This document shows, in pieces, positions 52,511-62,147 of a DNA stretch of 64,000 nt. The position numbers and the translations under genes are program-made. The DNA is from Acidobacteriota bacterium. GTDB lineage: Bacteria; Acidobacteriota; Blastocatellia; Pyrinomonadales; Pyrinomonadaceae. Position 1 is the first letter of the stretch; every line of letters starts with the position of its first letter. The stretch spans positions 62,001 to 126,000 of the forward strand of contig JAHBSI010000002.1 of the NCBI GenBank assembly GCA_019639195.1. The letters are read 5' to 3'. A model generated the notes under the pieces. It was not told the origin of the DNA. It made no database searches and saw nothing but the letters and a program-made list of their open reading frames with translations.

Positions 52511-52686
52511 TAAATAGCCTGTTCATTCACAAACTCAAGAAGAAAAGGCCGGATATCACTGCTGAAGAGATCGCGGCCGAGGTCAGGCTATGGTATCTTG
52601 ACTCGCCGTCGGAACTCCCAGCAGGCTTCTTGCGTCGTGATATCTCTAAGTTCGTCGCTGAAGAGCGTCCAGTTCACCGGGACTGA
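52510..52686 (+). pseudogene. Possible remnant of a small gene downstream of mtnA
   Basis: A frame of 58 codons without a proper start that reads NSLFIHKLKKKRPDITAEEI, then AAEVRLWYLDSPSELPAG and a charged end before TGA. Composition and pattern look coding. No ATG or ribosome site was seen, and it begins inside the mtnA stop. It may be the C-terminal stub of a lost gene or a small protein with an unusual start. Confidence 0.3.
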
Positions 52687-52718
52687 ACCCAAAGTAGTAA
52701 CCTCGCCGCAGTCTCTGC

Positions 52719-52724
52719 TATAAT
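52719..52724 (+). promoter_or_regulatory. Candidate -10 box for the ETF-QO gene
   Basis: A TATAAT about 26 bases before the ATG. The matching -35 region (TAGTAA at best) is poor. Confidence 0.35.
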
Positions 52725-52749
52725 TCTCGTCAATTGACTTCATCAAGAT

Positions 52750-54480
52750 ATGAGTGAACGTGAACAAGTTCCGATGGATGTTGTGTTCGTTGGTGCAGGG
52801 CCGGCGAATTTGGCAGCGGCGCTGCATTTGAAGGCACAGATCAAGCTGCACAACGAGATGGTCGAGAAGAACTTGAAGTTCGGTAAGGCCGTCGAGGACC
52901 TTGAGATCGCCATCGTCGAAAAAGGCCCGGCCGTCGGGGCTCATATTCTCTCAGGCGCGGTGATGGATCCGCGTGCGATACGCGAACTGATGCCGGATTT
53001 TCTTTCCGAAGGCTGCCCGGTCGATTCGGTCGTTACGGAAGATGCATTCTGGTATCTTGGTGAAAAGAAAGGGTTTAACTCGCCGATCGTCCCGCCGCCG
53101 CTCAAGAATAAAGGAAAGTACATCGTAAGTTTAAGCCGTGTGTGCGAATGGCTCGCCGAGAAATGCGAAGCGGCAGGCGTAAATATCTTCCCCGAATTTC
53201 CCGCGTCCGAACTCCTTTACGACGAGAACAACGCCGTCATTGGGATTCGCACCGGCGACAAGGGCATCGATAAGGACGGCAAGCGTAAGCCGAATTACGA
53301 ACCAGGTGTTGATATTCTCGCGAAGGTGACGGTACTAGGCGAAGGCTCGCGTGGATCACTTACAAAGCAGATAACGGCCCGCCTCGGCCTTGACGACGGC
53401 AAAGAGACCCAGGCATTCTCGCTTGGCGTAAAAGAGCTTTGGGAAGTGCCCGCGGGAAATTTTCCCGAAGGCAAGGTCGTGCACACTCTTGGATTTCCGT
53501 CAGACACGCGAACCTACGGCGGCGGTTGGATATATGGCCTAAAGAACAACATGGTCAGCATCGGCTATGTCACCGGGCTTGATTACGAAGATCCGCTCAT
53601 CGACCCGCACGCAGAATTTCAGAAATTCAAAACGCATCCGATGGTCGCCCGCGTTCTTGAAGGCGGCAAGATGGTCAAATATGGAGCCAAGACGATCAAT
53701 ACCGGCGGTTGGAACACAATGCCGAAGCTCTACTCGGATGGCGTTCTTCTTGTCGGCGAATGTGCGGCATTTCTGAACGGTCAGCGGATCAAGGGGATCC
53801 ATCTTGCGATGAAGAGCGGTATGCTCGCCGCTGAGACCATCGTTCACGCGTTTGAGAGCGAAGACTTTTCATCCAGAACACTTGCCGCGTTCGACGAAAA
53901 GGTGACGTTCAGCTGGATATACGATGAGCTTCACAGCGTGCGTAACTTCCACGGCGCGTTTCAGAGCGGGCGTTGGCCGGCTTTGATCAACACCGGCCTC
54001 CAGTTTGCGACCGGCGGCCTTGCGTGGGGCTTTATGCCGAAGCAGCACCACGTTCCGGGCTTCGAACGGATGCAGCAGCTTCGTGACCGCGAAATTAAAG
54101 GCAGCTTCGGGCCGACGGACCACACAAAGCTCGAACGCTATGAGGAAGTCCCGTTCGATAAGAGCTTGACGTTCGACAAGGTCACAGATGTTTTTCACGC
54201 GGGCGTCGCCCACGACGAAGATCAGCCCTGCCATCTACATGTTCTTGACACGGAGATCTGTGCGACCCGCTGCGTCGAGGAATACGGTAATCCCTGCCAG
54301 CGTTTTTGTCCGGCCGCAGTCTATGAAATGGAAGAGAATCCTGAAAGCGGACGACGCGAACTAAAGGTGAATTTCTCGAATTGCGTTCACTGCAAGACCT
54401 GCGACATTGCCGATCCCTATCAGATCATCAATTGGGTCACGCCTGAGGGCGGTGGTGGGCCGACCTACAAAGGAATGTAG
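52750..54480 (+). CDS. Electron transfer flavoprotein-ubiquinone oxidoreductase
   Basis: A 576-residue ETF-QO. The N-terminal FAD motif is VFVGAGPANLAAALHL (about residues 12-27), with GSRGSLTKQI in the middle. The C-terminus has a 4Fe-4S cluster: a Cys in CQRFCPAAVYE and three more in NFSNCVHCKTCDIADPYQ (about 537-554). It passes electrons from ETF, reduced by acyl-CoA dehydrogenases, to the quinone pool at the membrane. The length fits the family. It is a stand-alone gene ended by a strong hairpin. Confidence 0.93.
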   Translation: MSEREQVPMDVVFVGAGPANLAAALHLKAQIKLHNEMVEKNLKFGKAVEDLEIAIVEKGPAVGAHILSGAVMDPRAIRELMPDFLSEGCPVDSVVTEDAFWYLGEKKGFNSPIVPPPLKNKGKYIVSLSRVCEWLAEKCEAAGVNIFPEFPASELLYDENNAVIGIRTGDKGIDKDGKRKPNYEPGVDILAKVTVLGEGSRGSLTKQITARLGLDDGKETQAFSLGVKELWEVPAGNFPEGKVVHTLGFPSDTRTYGGGWIYGLKNNMVSIGYVTGLDYEDPLIDPHAEFQKFKTHPMVARVLEGGKMVKYGAKTINTGGWNTMPKLYSDGVLLVGECAAFLNGQRIKGIHLAMKSGMLAAETIVHAFESEDFSSRTLAAFDEKVTFSWIYDELHSVRNFHGAFQSGRWPALINTGLQFATGGLAWGFMPKQHHVPGFERMQQLRDREIKGSFGPTDHTKLERYEEVPFDKSLTFDKVTDVFHAGVAHDEDQPCHLHVLDTEICATRCVEEYGNPCQRFCPAAVYEMEENPESGRRELKVNFSNCVHCKTCDIADPYQIINWVTPEGGGGPTYKGM

Positions 54481-54503
54481 GTTTGATCAGATCAAAAAAT
54501 GAC

Positions 54504-54549
54504 GAAACCTCTGTCAGATCGTTGCGATCCGGCAGAGGTTTCTAATTTT
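54504..54549 (+). terminator. Terminator between ETF-QO and rpoZ
   Basis: A long hairpin with outer stem GAAACCTCTG / CAGAGGTTTC (54,504-54,513 and 54,533-54,542), an inner GATCG-TTG-CGATC stem, and a T-rich end. It is placed to serve both convergent genes. Confidence 0.7.
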
Positions 54550-54572
54550 AAGTTCCAAAGAAACGGGGTCCG

Positions 54573-54833
54573 CTAGTTTTCGACGGTCGCCGGTCCTTCT
54601 TCTTCCTGATCCGTGAACTTGAAATTCACCTTTTGATCTGCGATCTCACGCATCGCAATGCGGGTCGGTTTGACCTTTTTGCGGTCAACATCGACGCGGG
54701 CATCTGCGCCGCGTTGAAGCTGTTTGCTTCGCTGAGCAGCGAGGATGATCATTCTGTATTTTGAATCTATCTCGGGCGGATCGAAAACTTCTGCGTCTAG
54801 TTCGGCGTTATCGTCCTGGGTCTCATCAACCAT
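54573..54833 (-). CDS. rpoZ: RNA polymerase omega subunit
   Basis: An 86-residue omega subunit. It contains DSKYRMIILAAQRSKQLQRG (about 23-42) and VKPTRIAMREIADQKVNF (about 54-71), the family core that binds RpoC. I chose the ATG at 54,833, which overlaps only the tail of gmk and matches the usual length. The gmk-rpoZ order is common. Confidence 0.87.
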   Translation of the reverse strand: MVDETQDDNAELDAEVFDPPEIDSKYRMIILAAQRSKQLQRGADARVDVDRKKVKPTRIAMREIADQKVNFKFTDQEEEGPATVEN

Positions 54834-54837
54834 ATTT

Positions 54838-55479
54838 TCAGTTCGGCTCCTTCTCAAATCGATGCATCGCGGCATCGAAACCATCTAGGATACCCTGAAT
54901 TACGGCATCTTGTCTATTCGTGCGGTGCCTTTCGGCCTTTATGATATTGCGAAGTTCTTCAACGGCGGTCTCAAGATCGTCATTTACAATGACAAATCGG
55001 AACTTTTCGTAGTCGAGGACCTCGTTAAACGAATTCCGCAGCCTAACCTGAAGGTCGCCGCTGGATTCGGTCGCGCGCAGGCGAAGACGCGTCTCTAGCG
55101 TCGCAAAAGACGGCGGCAGGATGAAAATACTGACCGCATCCGGCACTTTCGCGAGCAGGTTCTTCGCTCCCTGAACATCGACCTCAAGCAGCACATCCTT
55201 GCCGGATTCCGTCAGCTTTTTTACCTGTGATAGCGAGGTGCCGTAAAAATTTCGATGAACCTCGGCGTATTCAAGAAATTCGCCGGCGGCGATCAATTCC
55301 TTGAACTTCGGTACGTCAACAAAGAAATATTCACGCCCGTCCATCTCACCCTTGCGCATTTCGCGAGTTGTGTAAGAAACCGAGAACGTGATGTCAGGCG
55401 TCGTCTGCAGAACCTCGCGGATCAAGGTGCCTTTGCCGCCGCCGGACGGTGAGCTGATGATGAGAAGATTTCCGATCAT
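54838..55479 (-). CDS. gmk: Guanylate kinase
   Basis: A 213-residue guanylate kinase. The P-loop is SSPSGGGKGT (about 9-18), YTTREMRKGEMDGREYFFVD is the GMP-binding region, and LLEVDVQGAKN follows. It phosphorylates GMP to GDP with ATP. Its family often has SGAGKS/T in the P-loop; here it reads SGGGKG. Confidence 0.92.
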   Translation of the reverse strand: MIGNLLIISSPSGGGKGTLIREVLQTTPDITFSVSYTTREMRKGEMDGREYFFVDVPKFKELIAAGEFLEYAEVHRNFYGTSLSQVKKLTESGKDVLLEVDVQGAKNLLAKVPDAVSIFILPPSFATLETRLRLRATESSGDLQVRLRNSFNEVLDYEKFRFVIVNDDLETAVEELRNIIKAERHRTNRQDAVIQGILDGFDAAMHRFEKEPN

Positions 55480-55515
55480 TGGGATCTGTCAAAACTCTTG
55501 AGCCTTTGCGAAAGG

Positions 55516-56394
55516 CTATTCAACATTTTGAACTTGCTCGCGAATTTTCTCAATCTCGCTCTTGATCGCGAGAGCGTTTTCTTTGATCGTCAGATTATTC
55601 GTCTTTGAAGTGATGGTGTTCGCTTCGCGATTCAACTCCTGCGTGAGGAAGTCCAGACGCTTGCCGACATCCGTTTCGTCTGCCATTATCTGCCGAAAAT
55701 GGTCAATGTGAGCCTTGAGCCTTGTGATCTCTTCGGAGATATCGACGCGGTCGGCGAGATACGCGACCTCCTGCGCAAGTCTCGCGGGATCCGGTTCGGC
55801 AGCGGTACCGAGTTTCCCTAGGATCGAATCGATCCTTTTCTTCAGCCTTTCGGCAAATTCATCTGCGACATCTCCGGCAGATGCCTCGATAGGGACAAGC
55901 CGCTGCTCGATGCCGGCAAGGCGGCTTTCGAGTTCGTCGCCCAGCAAAGCCCCTTCGGTCGCCCGCATTTTTTCGAGGTCATCCAACGCAAGCTCAAGGG
56001 CGGATCTGACGGACGCTTCGAGATCGGCACTTACATCCGCACGTTTCGCCGAAATGATATTCGGGATGCGTGCGATCACGTTTACGTCCGGTTCGCCTGC
56101 GAGATTGAATTCCTCCTTTAGCTCGTTCATCGCATTGAGAAAGCCCGAGATCAGGCCGCGATCAACTTCGTAAACAACGTCTTCGGTGCGTTCTATCTGG
56201 AGGTTCACATCGACACGGCCGCGATTCAGCCTCGCGGTTATTGTCCGTTTCAAAGGATTCTCAAGGTGCTGCAGATCAGACGGAAGTTTCAAGTTAACGT
56301 CGAGAAAGCGATTGTTTACGGTCTTGAGCTCGACCGTCGCATTCGTCGTTTCGTTCGACGCCGTGCCGCGGCCAAAGCCTGTCATTGATCTCAT
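55516..56394 (-). CDS. yicC: YicC family endoribonuclease
   Basis: A 292-residue YicC-family protein. It begins MRSMTGFGRG, the family start, has KTVNNRFLDVNLKLP (about 28-42), and ends with RLDFLTQELNREANTITSK. E. coli YicC is an RNase acting on small RNAs. It overlaps the ABC transporter gene by 4 bases and precedes gmk, an order common in bacteria. Confidence 0.9.
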   Translation of the reverse strand: MRSMTGFGRGTASNETTNATVELKTVNNRFLDVNLKLPSDLQHLENPLKRTITARLNRGRVDVNLQIERTEDVVYEVDRGLISGFLNAMNELKEEFNLAGEPDVNVIARIPNIISAKRADVSADLEASVRSALELALDDLEKMRATEGALLGDELESRLAGIEQRLVPIEASAGDVADEFAERLKKRIDSILGKLGTAAEPDPARLAQEVAYLADRVDISEEITRLKAHIDHFRQIMADETDVGKRLDFLTQELNREANTITSKTNNLTIKENALAIKSEIEKIREQVQNVE

Positions 56395-58193
56395 ATTATT
56401 TCTGAATGTTCTGCCTCTTCGGCGAACTGATATTCGTAGAGTTTTTTGTATTTGCCTTCAGCCGCCATCAACTCTGCATGCGTGCCCGACTCGATGATCT
56501 CGCCTTTTTCCATAACAATGATCTTATCGGCACGTCGGATGGTCGAGAGCCTGTGTGCGATAACGACCGTCGTGCGGTCCTTTGTGATGTTACCGATCGC
56601 CTTTTGCACGAGCATCTCGCTCTCGGTATCGAGGGCGGAGGTCGCTTCGTCAAAAATAAGAAGCTGGGCATCGACGAGAACCGCCCGAGCGATCGCGATC
56701 CTTTGCCGCTGGCCGCCCGAAAGGAGAGAGCCGCGTTCGCCCACGCGTGTCTCGTATTTTTCAGGCAGCTGGTCGATGAACTCGTCGGCAAATGCGATCC
56801 TCGCCGCTTCGGCTATGTCAGCATCGGTCGCATCCGGCCTGCCGTACGAGATATTGTATTTGACGGTGTCGTTAAAGAGCACGGTCTCTTGCGTAACAAG
56901 TGCGATCTGCTTTCGAAGGGAAGCGAGGTCCGCATCCCGAAGATCGACGCCGTCCCAAAGGATCTCGCCATTTGTCACGTCATACATTCGCTGCAGAAGC
57001 TTAATGAGGCTCGATTTTCCGCCGCCGCTTTCTCCGACGAGGGCGACGATGGAATTTCGCGGGATCGTAAGATCAATGTTTTTTAGGATCTGCTTTGAAT
57101 GGCCCTTGTAGCTGAACGAGACGTCACGGATCTCGATCTTTTCGCGGAGAGGAGCGAGTTTCGCAGCATTTTCTTTCTCGGGCAATTCGTCGTCTTCGTC
57201 GAGAACGTCCCACACATCGCGAGCGGCCGCAAACGCGCGAGAGATCTCGTTGTGCTGACGGGATATCTTTCGCATCGGATCATAGCTCCTAAAGAGTGCG
57301 AAAAGGAACGCGAAGAATTGCGATGCGTCCATTCTTGCGGCATTGATCTCGCGAAGCCCGAAGAATATCAGGAGAATGATCATCAGCACGCCGATGATAT
57401 CGATCGTCGGCGGCGAGAGAGCCGCCGTGCGACTTGATTTGAGATTTGCGTTCGCGATGAATCGAGCAACACGCGAGAATCTGGAACGCTCACGTTGCTC
57501 CGCCCGATATGCCTTCACGATCATCTGATTCGAGAGAGCTTCCTGTGCCGTATCGGTGAGAAGTTTGTTGCCTTCAACGGAATCCTGAGCGTAGCGGCGA
57601 AGACGCTTGCTGAATTTGGTCGTGAGGAATGCAATTATCGGTGCAACGATGATGGCGCCGAGAGTCAGTCGCCAGTTGTAATAGAACGCCGTAGCAAAAC
57701 ATCCAACGAGAATGAAACTCTCGCGAAGCACATCGCGAAGGTTGCCTGTAACGGCATATTCGATCAAGGAACAGCTTTGGACCAGCCGCGAGACAAGAAA
57801 ATTCGTCCGATGTTTCTCGAAAAAAGAAGATGATTGCCTTAGGAGGTGATCGTAAAGCTGCTCTCTTAGATTCAAGATCGCGGCCTGACCGATCTTCGCC
57901 ATCAAGTAGGACGAGAAGTATTCGGCAATGCCTTTGCCGATCGTAAAAACGAACAAAAGGCCTGAGATCGCAAGCCACGCTTTGAACCAGTCGTCCTGCG
58001 GAATAAGTTTGTGCAGATCGAAGATCGTTGTCGAAGCGTTGCCAGGAACCTTGACGAATTGATCGACTATCGGGACGAGAAGGCCGAGAGTTGCGGTCTC
58101 AAAAACGGCGACCATCACCATCGAAAAGAGTGCGATGGCAAAAAGTGCCCAATAGGGACGGACGTAGGAAATGAGACGCTTGAATTCTTCCAT
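56391..58193 (-). CDS. ABC exporter, MsbA-like half-transporter
   Basis: A 600-residue ABC half-transporter. About six membrane helices fill the first 330 residues. The ATPase part has Walker A VGESGGGKSS (about 385-394), the signature LLSGGQRQR (about 490-498), Walker B LLIFDEATSALD (about 510-521) and a final IAHRLSTIR. It is intact. The family exports lipids such as lipid A or drugs. It shares an operon with yicC. Confidence 0.9.
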   Translation of the reverse strand: MEEFKRLISYVRPYWALFAIALFSMVMVAVFETATLGLLVPIVDQFVKVPGNASTTIFDLHKLIPQDDWFKAWLAISGLLFVFTIGKGIAEYFSSYLMAKIGQAAILNLREQLYDHLLRQSSSFFEKHRTNFLVSRLVQSCSLIEYAVTGNLRDVLRESFILVGCFATAFYYNWRLTLGAIIVAPIIAFLTTKFSKRLRRYAQDSVEGNKLLTDTAQEALSNQMIVKAYRAEQRERSRFSRVARFIANANLKSSRTAALSPPTIDIIGVLMIILLIFFGLREINAARMDASQFFAFLFALFRSYDPMRKISRQHNEISRAFAAARDVWDVLDEDDELPEKENAAKLAPLREKIEIRDVSFSYKGHSKQILKNIDLTIPRNSIVALVGESGGGKSSLIKLLQRMYDVTNGEILWDGVDLRDADLASLRKQIALVTQETVLFNDTVKYNISYGRPDATDADIAEAARIAFADEFIDQLPEKYETRVGERGSLLSGGQRQRIAIARAVLVDAQLLIFDEATSALDTESEMLVQKAIGNITKDRTTVVIAHRLSTIRRADKIIVMEKGEIIESGTHAELMAAEGKYKKLYEYQFAEEAEHSEII

Positions 58194-58238
58194 TCGAGCT
58201 GCGAATGCCCGCGGGCCGTCCGCACCAGTAAACTCTTG

Positions 58239-58268
58239 AATATACTTTAGAATCCGCTCGGGTGTCCA
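58239..58268 (-). promoter_or_regulatory. Candidate promoter of the ABC exporter-yicC-gmk-rpoZ cluster
   Basis: On the minus strand, TGGACA (58,263-58,268), 18 bases, then TATATT (58,239-58,244), about 46 bases before the exporter ATG. Confidence 0.35.
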
Positions 58269-58361
58269 AGCCCTTTGTTTGCAACCCGAACGCGCAATGT
58301 GTCATCTTTTGAAATAACGCGCTTGTGGAAGTCCTGTCTTCCGTCAAAACAAAACAAAATT

Positions 58362-59909
58362 ATGATGAAGAAGCTATATTTTCCGACGGTCGCTCTTTTT
58401 GTTATTTCGGCCTTTGCGGCGACAGCGTTCGCACAGTTGGACGTTGCCCGACGAACGACGGCTATCACGTATCCGCTTGACGAGGTCGTGATGGTGAATT
58501 TCCGCGGGACGACTCGCTTTCCGCGAATGAAGGGCGAGGCACGCATCAAACGCACAAAACGCAACGGGACCGAGATCGAACTGAGTGTTTCGAAGATGCC
58601 GAGGCCGTTCGAGCTTGGTGCCGGTTACGCGACGTACGTGCTTTGGGCGATCTCTCCAGACGGCCGAGCCGATAACCTGGGCGAGATAAAGCGGCGCGGC
58701 TTTTTTGAGTTCGACTCGAAGATCTCGGTTACGACGCCATTGCAGACATTTGCTCTCATTATCACGGCAGAACCGCATTTCTTGGTTCGCCGCCCGAGCC
58801 AGCAGGTAATGCTCGAGAATCTAAATCCCTATTCCACGAGCGGCAAGACCATCGGCACGGTCTCGACGGCACAGTATTTTGGGAATTCGAGCGACTATTT
58901 CCGAGATTCGCGGACGCCTGAGATCGCGGAGGTCGATTATTCGAAAACGCCTTCGACGATCCTCCAGGCAAGACAGGCCGTCGCACTCGCTAAGTTTGCT
59001 GGTGCTGACCGCGACGCAACACAGGAACTCGCCGAGGCTACAACGCTGCTTTCCAATGCTGAAGCGGGTTGGCGTGCAGGCCGCCGCGAAGAGGATGTCG
59101 ATATCACGGCACGTCGCGCCATTTCGGCGGCGGTAAAGGCCGAGGAAACCGCCGGTGAACGAGGCCAGGCACGCGAGCAGCGTAACGAAAAGTCACGCTC
59201 TGACGCCGAGATCCGTCAGGCAGAGCGAAAATATACGGACGCACAGGCCGAGATCGCAGAGCTAAAGGCAGAACTCGAACGCGAAATGCGCAATCGTGAA
59301 CTATCTGAACGCGATGTCCAAAATTCTTCGAATCTTGTGCGCGACCTCCGTGACGAGAACGCGAAACTTCGCGAGGAACTGACACGCACGAAGATCGAAG
59401 CTGAGAATGCGAAAAGGCAGCTTGCCGCGATCCAGTCCGAGAAGACAAAGCTGGAAGAGCAGCGTGCCGACGATCAGCGTCTCGCACAGATCAAGGCGGC
59501 AGAGCCGGCATTGATCCAGGTGCTTCGTTCTTTTGGGACGGTCTCGCAGACCCAACGTGGTATCGAAGTGACGCTGCCCGAGAATTACTGGGCAAATTCG
59601 AGATCGACGGATTTTTCCGTACGCGGAAACCAGAAGCTTGAGGCCCTGGCCGCTTTGCTCGCCGACAACGCGGGATATGACATCGCGATCGAATCTCACA
59701 CGGATAATTCGGGCAATCCGGATGCGATCCAGGCCGTGACGGATGGGCGAGCGAGGGCCGTTTCGTCGAGGTTCTCTTCGGCGGGAGTCGCTGATGCGCG
59801 ATTGTCGGCAAAGGGCCTCGGTGCATCGCTGCCGATAGCTCCAAATACGACCGTCAAGAACCGTGCGAAGAATCGTCGTGTTCTGGTTGTCCTGACCGTT
59901 CGCCGCTAG
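58362..59909 (+). CDS. OmpA-family outer-membrane/peptidoglycan protein
   Basis: A 515-residue exported protein starting MMKKLYFPTVALFVISAFAA, a signal peptide. The middle (about 195-370) is a charged coiled coil. The C-terminal 125 residues are an OmpA-like peptidoglycan-binding domain: a beta segment GIEVTLPENYW, then YDIAIESHTDNSGNPD and a final NRRVLVVLTV. It should tether the envelope to peptidoglycan. The ATG at 58,365 would also work. Confidence 0.85.
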   Translation: MMKKLYFPTVALFVISAFAATAFAQLDVARRTTAITYPLDEVVMVNFRGTTRFPRMKGEARIKRTKRNGTEIELSVSKMPRPFELGAGYATYVLWAISPDGRADNLGEIKRRGFFEFDSKISVTTPLQTFALIITAEPHFLVRRPSQQVMLENLNPYSTSGKTIGTVSTAQYFGNSSDYFRDSRTPEIAEVDYSKTPSTILQARQAVALAKFAGADRDATQELAEATTLLSNAEAGWRAGRREEDVDITARRAISAAVKAEETAGERGQAREQRNEKSRSDAEIRQAERKYTDAQAEIAELKAELEREMRNRELSERDVQNSSNLVRDLRDENAKLREELTRTKIEAENAKRQLAAIQSEKTKLEEQRADDQRLAQIKAAEPALIQVLRSFGTVSQTQRGIEVTLPENYWANSRSTDFSVRGNQKLEALAALLADNAGYDIAIESHTDNSGNPDAIQAVTDGRARAVSSRFSSAGVADARLSAKGLGASLPIAPNTTVKNRAKNRRVLVVLTVRR

Positions 59910-60826
59910 GATCGGAAGACGTGGAGGTTCTTCGGCGGGAGTGCGACCATGCATTCCTCCCCGACGTTCAGACCAACGACCCTTGGCACCGACGCAAACA
60001 ACTCAAGGCCGTCAGCATCGAGCAAGACTCGTGTTGACGGCCCTAAAAATTTAATGTCGCGGACGATCGCTTTGAGAAGGTTGTCCTCGGGAAAGGACGC
60101 TCCCGTCGAGATGAAAATATGTTCGGGGCGGATCGCAAGATTTATCGTTTGATTGAGCGGCCCGAGAGCCGCTTTTGCGGTTGGCTGAGCGAAAACGCGG
60201 TGGCCGCCGACGATCGTGTAGAATTCAGGGATGCCCGCGTCGGTCGATGTCAGTCTTCGGGCGTCAAATCGGTTGAGTTCGCCGGTCGCAAACGCGGCGG
60301 CGGTACTGATGGGCTTTCTGTAGATCTCTTGCGGCGTGCCGACCTGCACGAGATAACCGTCGGCAAGTACTGCGATACGGTCGCATGTCTCGGCAAGGTC
60401 CCGAAAATCCGTCGAGGCGATCAGGATCGTCCTGCCGTTCACATTTCGGATCGCGTCAAAAGCCTTTTGCTTCTCGAATATATCAAGAGGCTCAAAGCAT
60501 CCGTCCAATGCGACGATCCCATTTCCGTCCGAAAGGGCGTCCTGCACAGCCGTCTTGCTGGGAGATTGTGCAGAGCGACCGAAGAAACTCTTTTTACCGC
60601 CGTTCGTTCCGTCAACGAGCCGAACCGCCGTTCCGGGGTCGACGATAATCTCGCCACCCGTCGCTTTTTCGGTGCCGGCGATCAGTTTGAGCAGCGTTGA
60701 CTTTCCGCTGCGGCTTTCGCCAAGTATCCCGAACGTCTCACCGTCGGCGATCTCGAGCTCAATATCCCGCAGAGCCCAGGTGTTATTGCCAAAGCGTTTT
60801 GAAAGACGGTCGATCTTCAGCGGCAT
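59906..60826 (-). CDS. Degraded ABC transporter ATPase with TOBE domain
   Basis: A 306-residue ABC ATPase-like protein. Walker A GESRSGKS is intact at 36-43. Only about 65 residues separate it from the Walker B position, against roughly 115 in normal members, so the Q-loop, helical domain and LSGGQ signature are missing. Walker B reads IVALDG, with Gly in place of the catalytic Glu, and the H-loop position reads ASTD instead of THD. The C-terminal TOBE-like substrate domain remains. It is therefore probably not an ordinary transport ATPase. An upstream in-frame start would overlap the divergent gene, so I chose 60,826. Confidence 0.75.
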   Translation of the reverse strand: MPLKIDRLSKRFGNNTWALRDIELEIADGETFGILGESRSGKSTLLKLIAGTEKATGGEIIVDPGTAVRLVDGTNGGKKSFFGRSAQSPSKTAVQDALSDGNGIVALDGCFEPLDIFEKQKAFDAIRNVNGRTILIASTDFRDLAETCDRIAVLADGYLVQVGTPQEIYRKPISTAAAFATGELNRFDARRLTSTDAGIPEFYTIVGGHRVFAQPTAKAALGPLNQTINLAIRPEHIFISTGASFPEDNLLKAIVRDIKFLGPSTRVLLDADGLELFASVPRVVGLNVGEECMVALPPKNLHVFRS

Positions 60827-60926
60827 AGTTTTGCAACCTTTTTGAAGGAGAATTCGTGCAAAGACGAGTATGCTTTTGTCATCATAGCTTTGCAAGTTTA
60901 TTTGCGGGCTGTAAGATGACTTTGAA

Positions 60927-61190
60927 ATGGAGCGTTCGGTAAAGCGAAAACTTCTGCATGCGGGCGGCTGGCACGTCGTTAGGCGAGGCGCAAAGATGCT
61001 TCCTTTTGGCGGTACTGCGGTCGCGATCGTTCTGGTCGGCTCCGATATTCGCAGAAAAGGAGTCGTTAAGGGCCTGATAAATTCGGGCATTGACGCGATC
61101 CCTTTCGTGGGCCTCGCAAAGAACGGCATCGAGATCTTTCGCGGAGACTTTATCGCGGACAAGGACGCAAAGAAGAAAAATGAGCGGTAG
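60927..61190 (+). CDS. Small hypothetical protein with a hydrophobic core
   Basis: An 87-residue basic protein. A hydrophobic stretch (LPFGGTAVAIVLVGSDI, about 25-41) and a second moderate one (INSGIDAIPFVGLAKNGI) suggest membrane association. The next gene overlaps its end by 11 bases, which supports a real operon. I do not recognise the family. Confidence 0.6.
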   Translation: MERSVKRKLLHAGGWHVVRRGAKMLPFGGTAVAIVLVGSDIRRKGVVKGLINSGIDAIPFVGLAKNGIEIFRGDFIADKDAKKKNER

Positions 61191-61887
61191 GATAGGCATT
61201 TTTGCGGCATTTATTGTCTTGGTTGCGTCGGCCGGCCTTGCGTCGGCCCAGCGGCCGACCCGTACGACCCGGCAAATGCCGCGTCCGACGCCGACTCCCG
61301 TCCAGATAACGACCGATCAGATCATTGGCCAGGAACCGGGCAGGCCGCTTGTCACGCCGCAGGATGTCGAGCAGACGCCCGATGCAACAACCGCAGAACC
61401 GCCTCAGGCCAGCAGTTCTCCGACCACCGAGGCCTTGCTTGAGCGTATAAAGGCCCTTGAAAGCTCGCGTCCTGACAAATACGACGAACAGCAGAAACGC
61501 CTCCTGATGAATCTCGACATCCTCACCCGTGCCGAGCAGAGAACCGAGAACCTCCGAAAGCAATCGTTTGAGCTGATGGAAAAAGAGGCAGAGGTTCAGT
61601 CAAAACTTGATCAGCTCGAGTTTCAGATGCGGCCCGAGATGATCAACCGCGTGACGACCCAAATGGGCGGCTCGATGCACCCGGAAGAGGTTCGCGAGGC
61701 TAAGGCAAAGTCTCTCGCCGCCGAACAAGCGAATCAGCAGAAGCTTCTCGCCGAGATCCAGGCCGCACGGGCAAGAGTGGAATCCGGCCTCCAGAGCAGT
61801 GAACAGCTTGTCGAAAAGCTCCGGGCAAAGATCGAGAAAGATATTGATGATGCCCTCAAGACCGACGTTGGCAATTCGCCGCAGTAA
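61180..61887 (+). CDS. Exported coiled-coil protein
   Basis: A 235-residue protein with a signal peptide (IGIFAAFIVLVASAGLASAQ, residues 5-24), a Pro/Thr-rich segment, then mostly helix: a charged coiled coil from about residue 80 to the end. No catalytic motif. The ATG at 61,180 overlaps the upstream gene. It may be a structural or envelope-associated protein. Confidence 0.65.
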   Translation: MSGRIGIFAAFIVLVASAGLASAQRPTRTTRQMPRPTPTPVQITTDQIIGQEPGRPLVTPQDVEQTPDATTAEPPQASSSPTTEALLERIKALESSRPDKYDEQQKRLLMNLDILTRAEQRTENLRKQSFELMEKEAEVQSKLDQLEFQMRPEMINRVTTQMGGSMHPEEVREAKAKSLAAEQANQQKLLAEIQAARARVESGLQSSEQLVEKLRAKIEKDIDDALKTDVGNSPQ

Positions 61888-62147
61888 CTAAACCCTCCAA
61901 AAAGAGCGACCCTTGTTTTTCTTAGGAAAAATAGGGGTTGACAAGTATGCTATGATTGTATTGGTGAGCAGAACACATGTTCTATCACTGATCTTTCGTG
62001 AAATTGATGATCTTTCGGAATATGTGGGAAGTGATGGGTGAGAAGGCAAAAGTTTGCCGCATTTTACTGCAAGCGGGAGAATTGCGGGGCGTTCTATCGT
62101 TGAGAAAATTTCTGACGACAGGAGACCGCTCGTGCGGTAGTAAAATT

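Noticed and set aside
52588..52944. Minus-strand open frame across the start of ETF-QO
   Set aside because: It overlaps the well-supported ETF-QO gene and has no recognisable product.
61938..61956. TTGACA followed by TATGAT upstream of the VIT-VWA gene
   Set aside because: The boxes are only 7 bases apart, and nothing like a -10 box stands at 16-18 bases.
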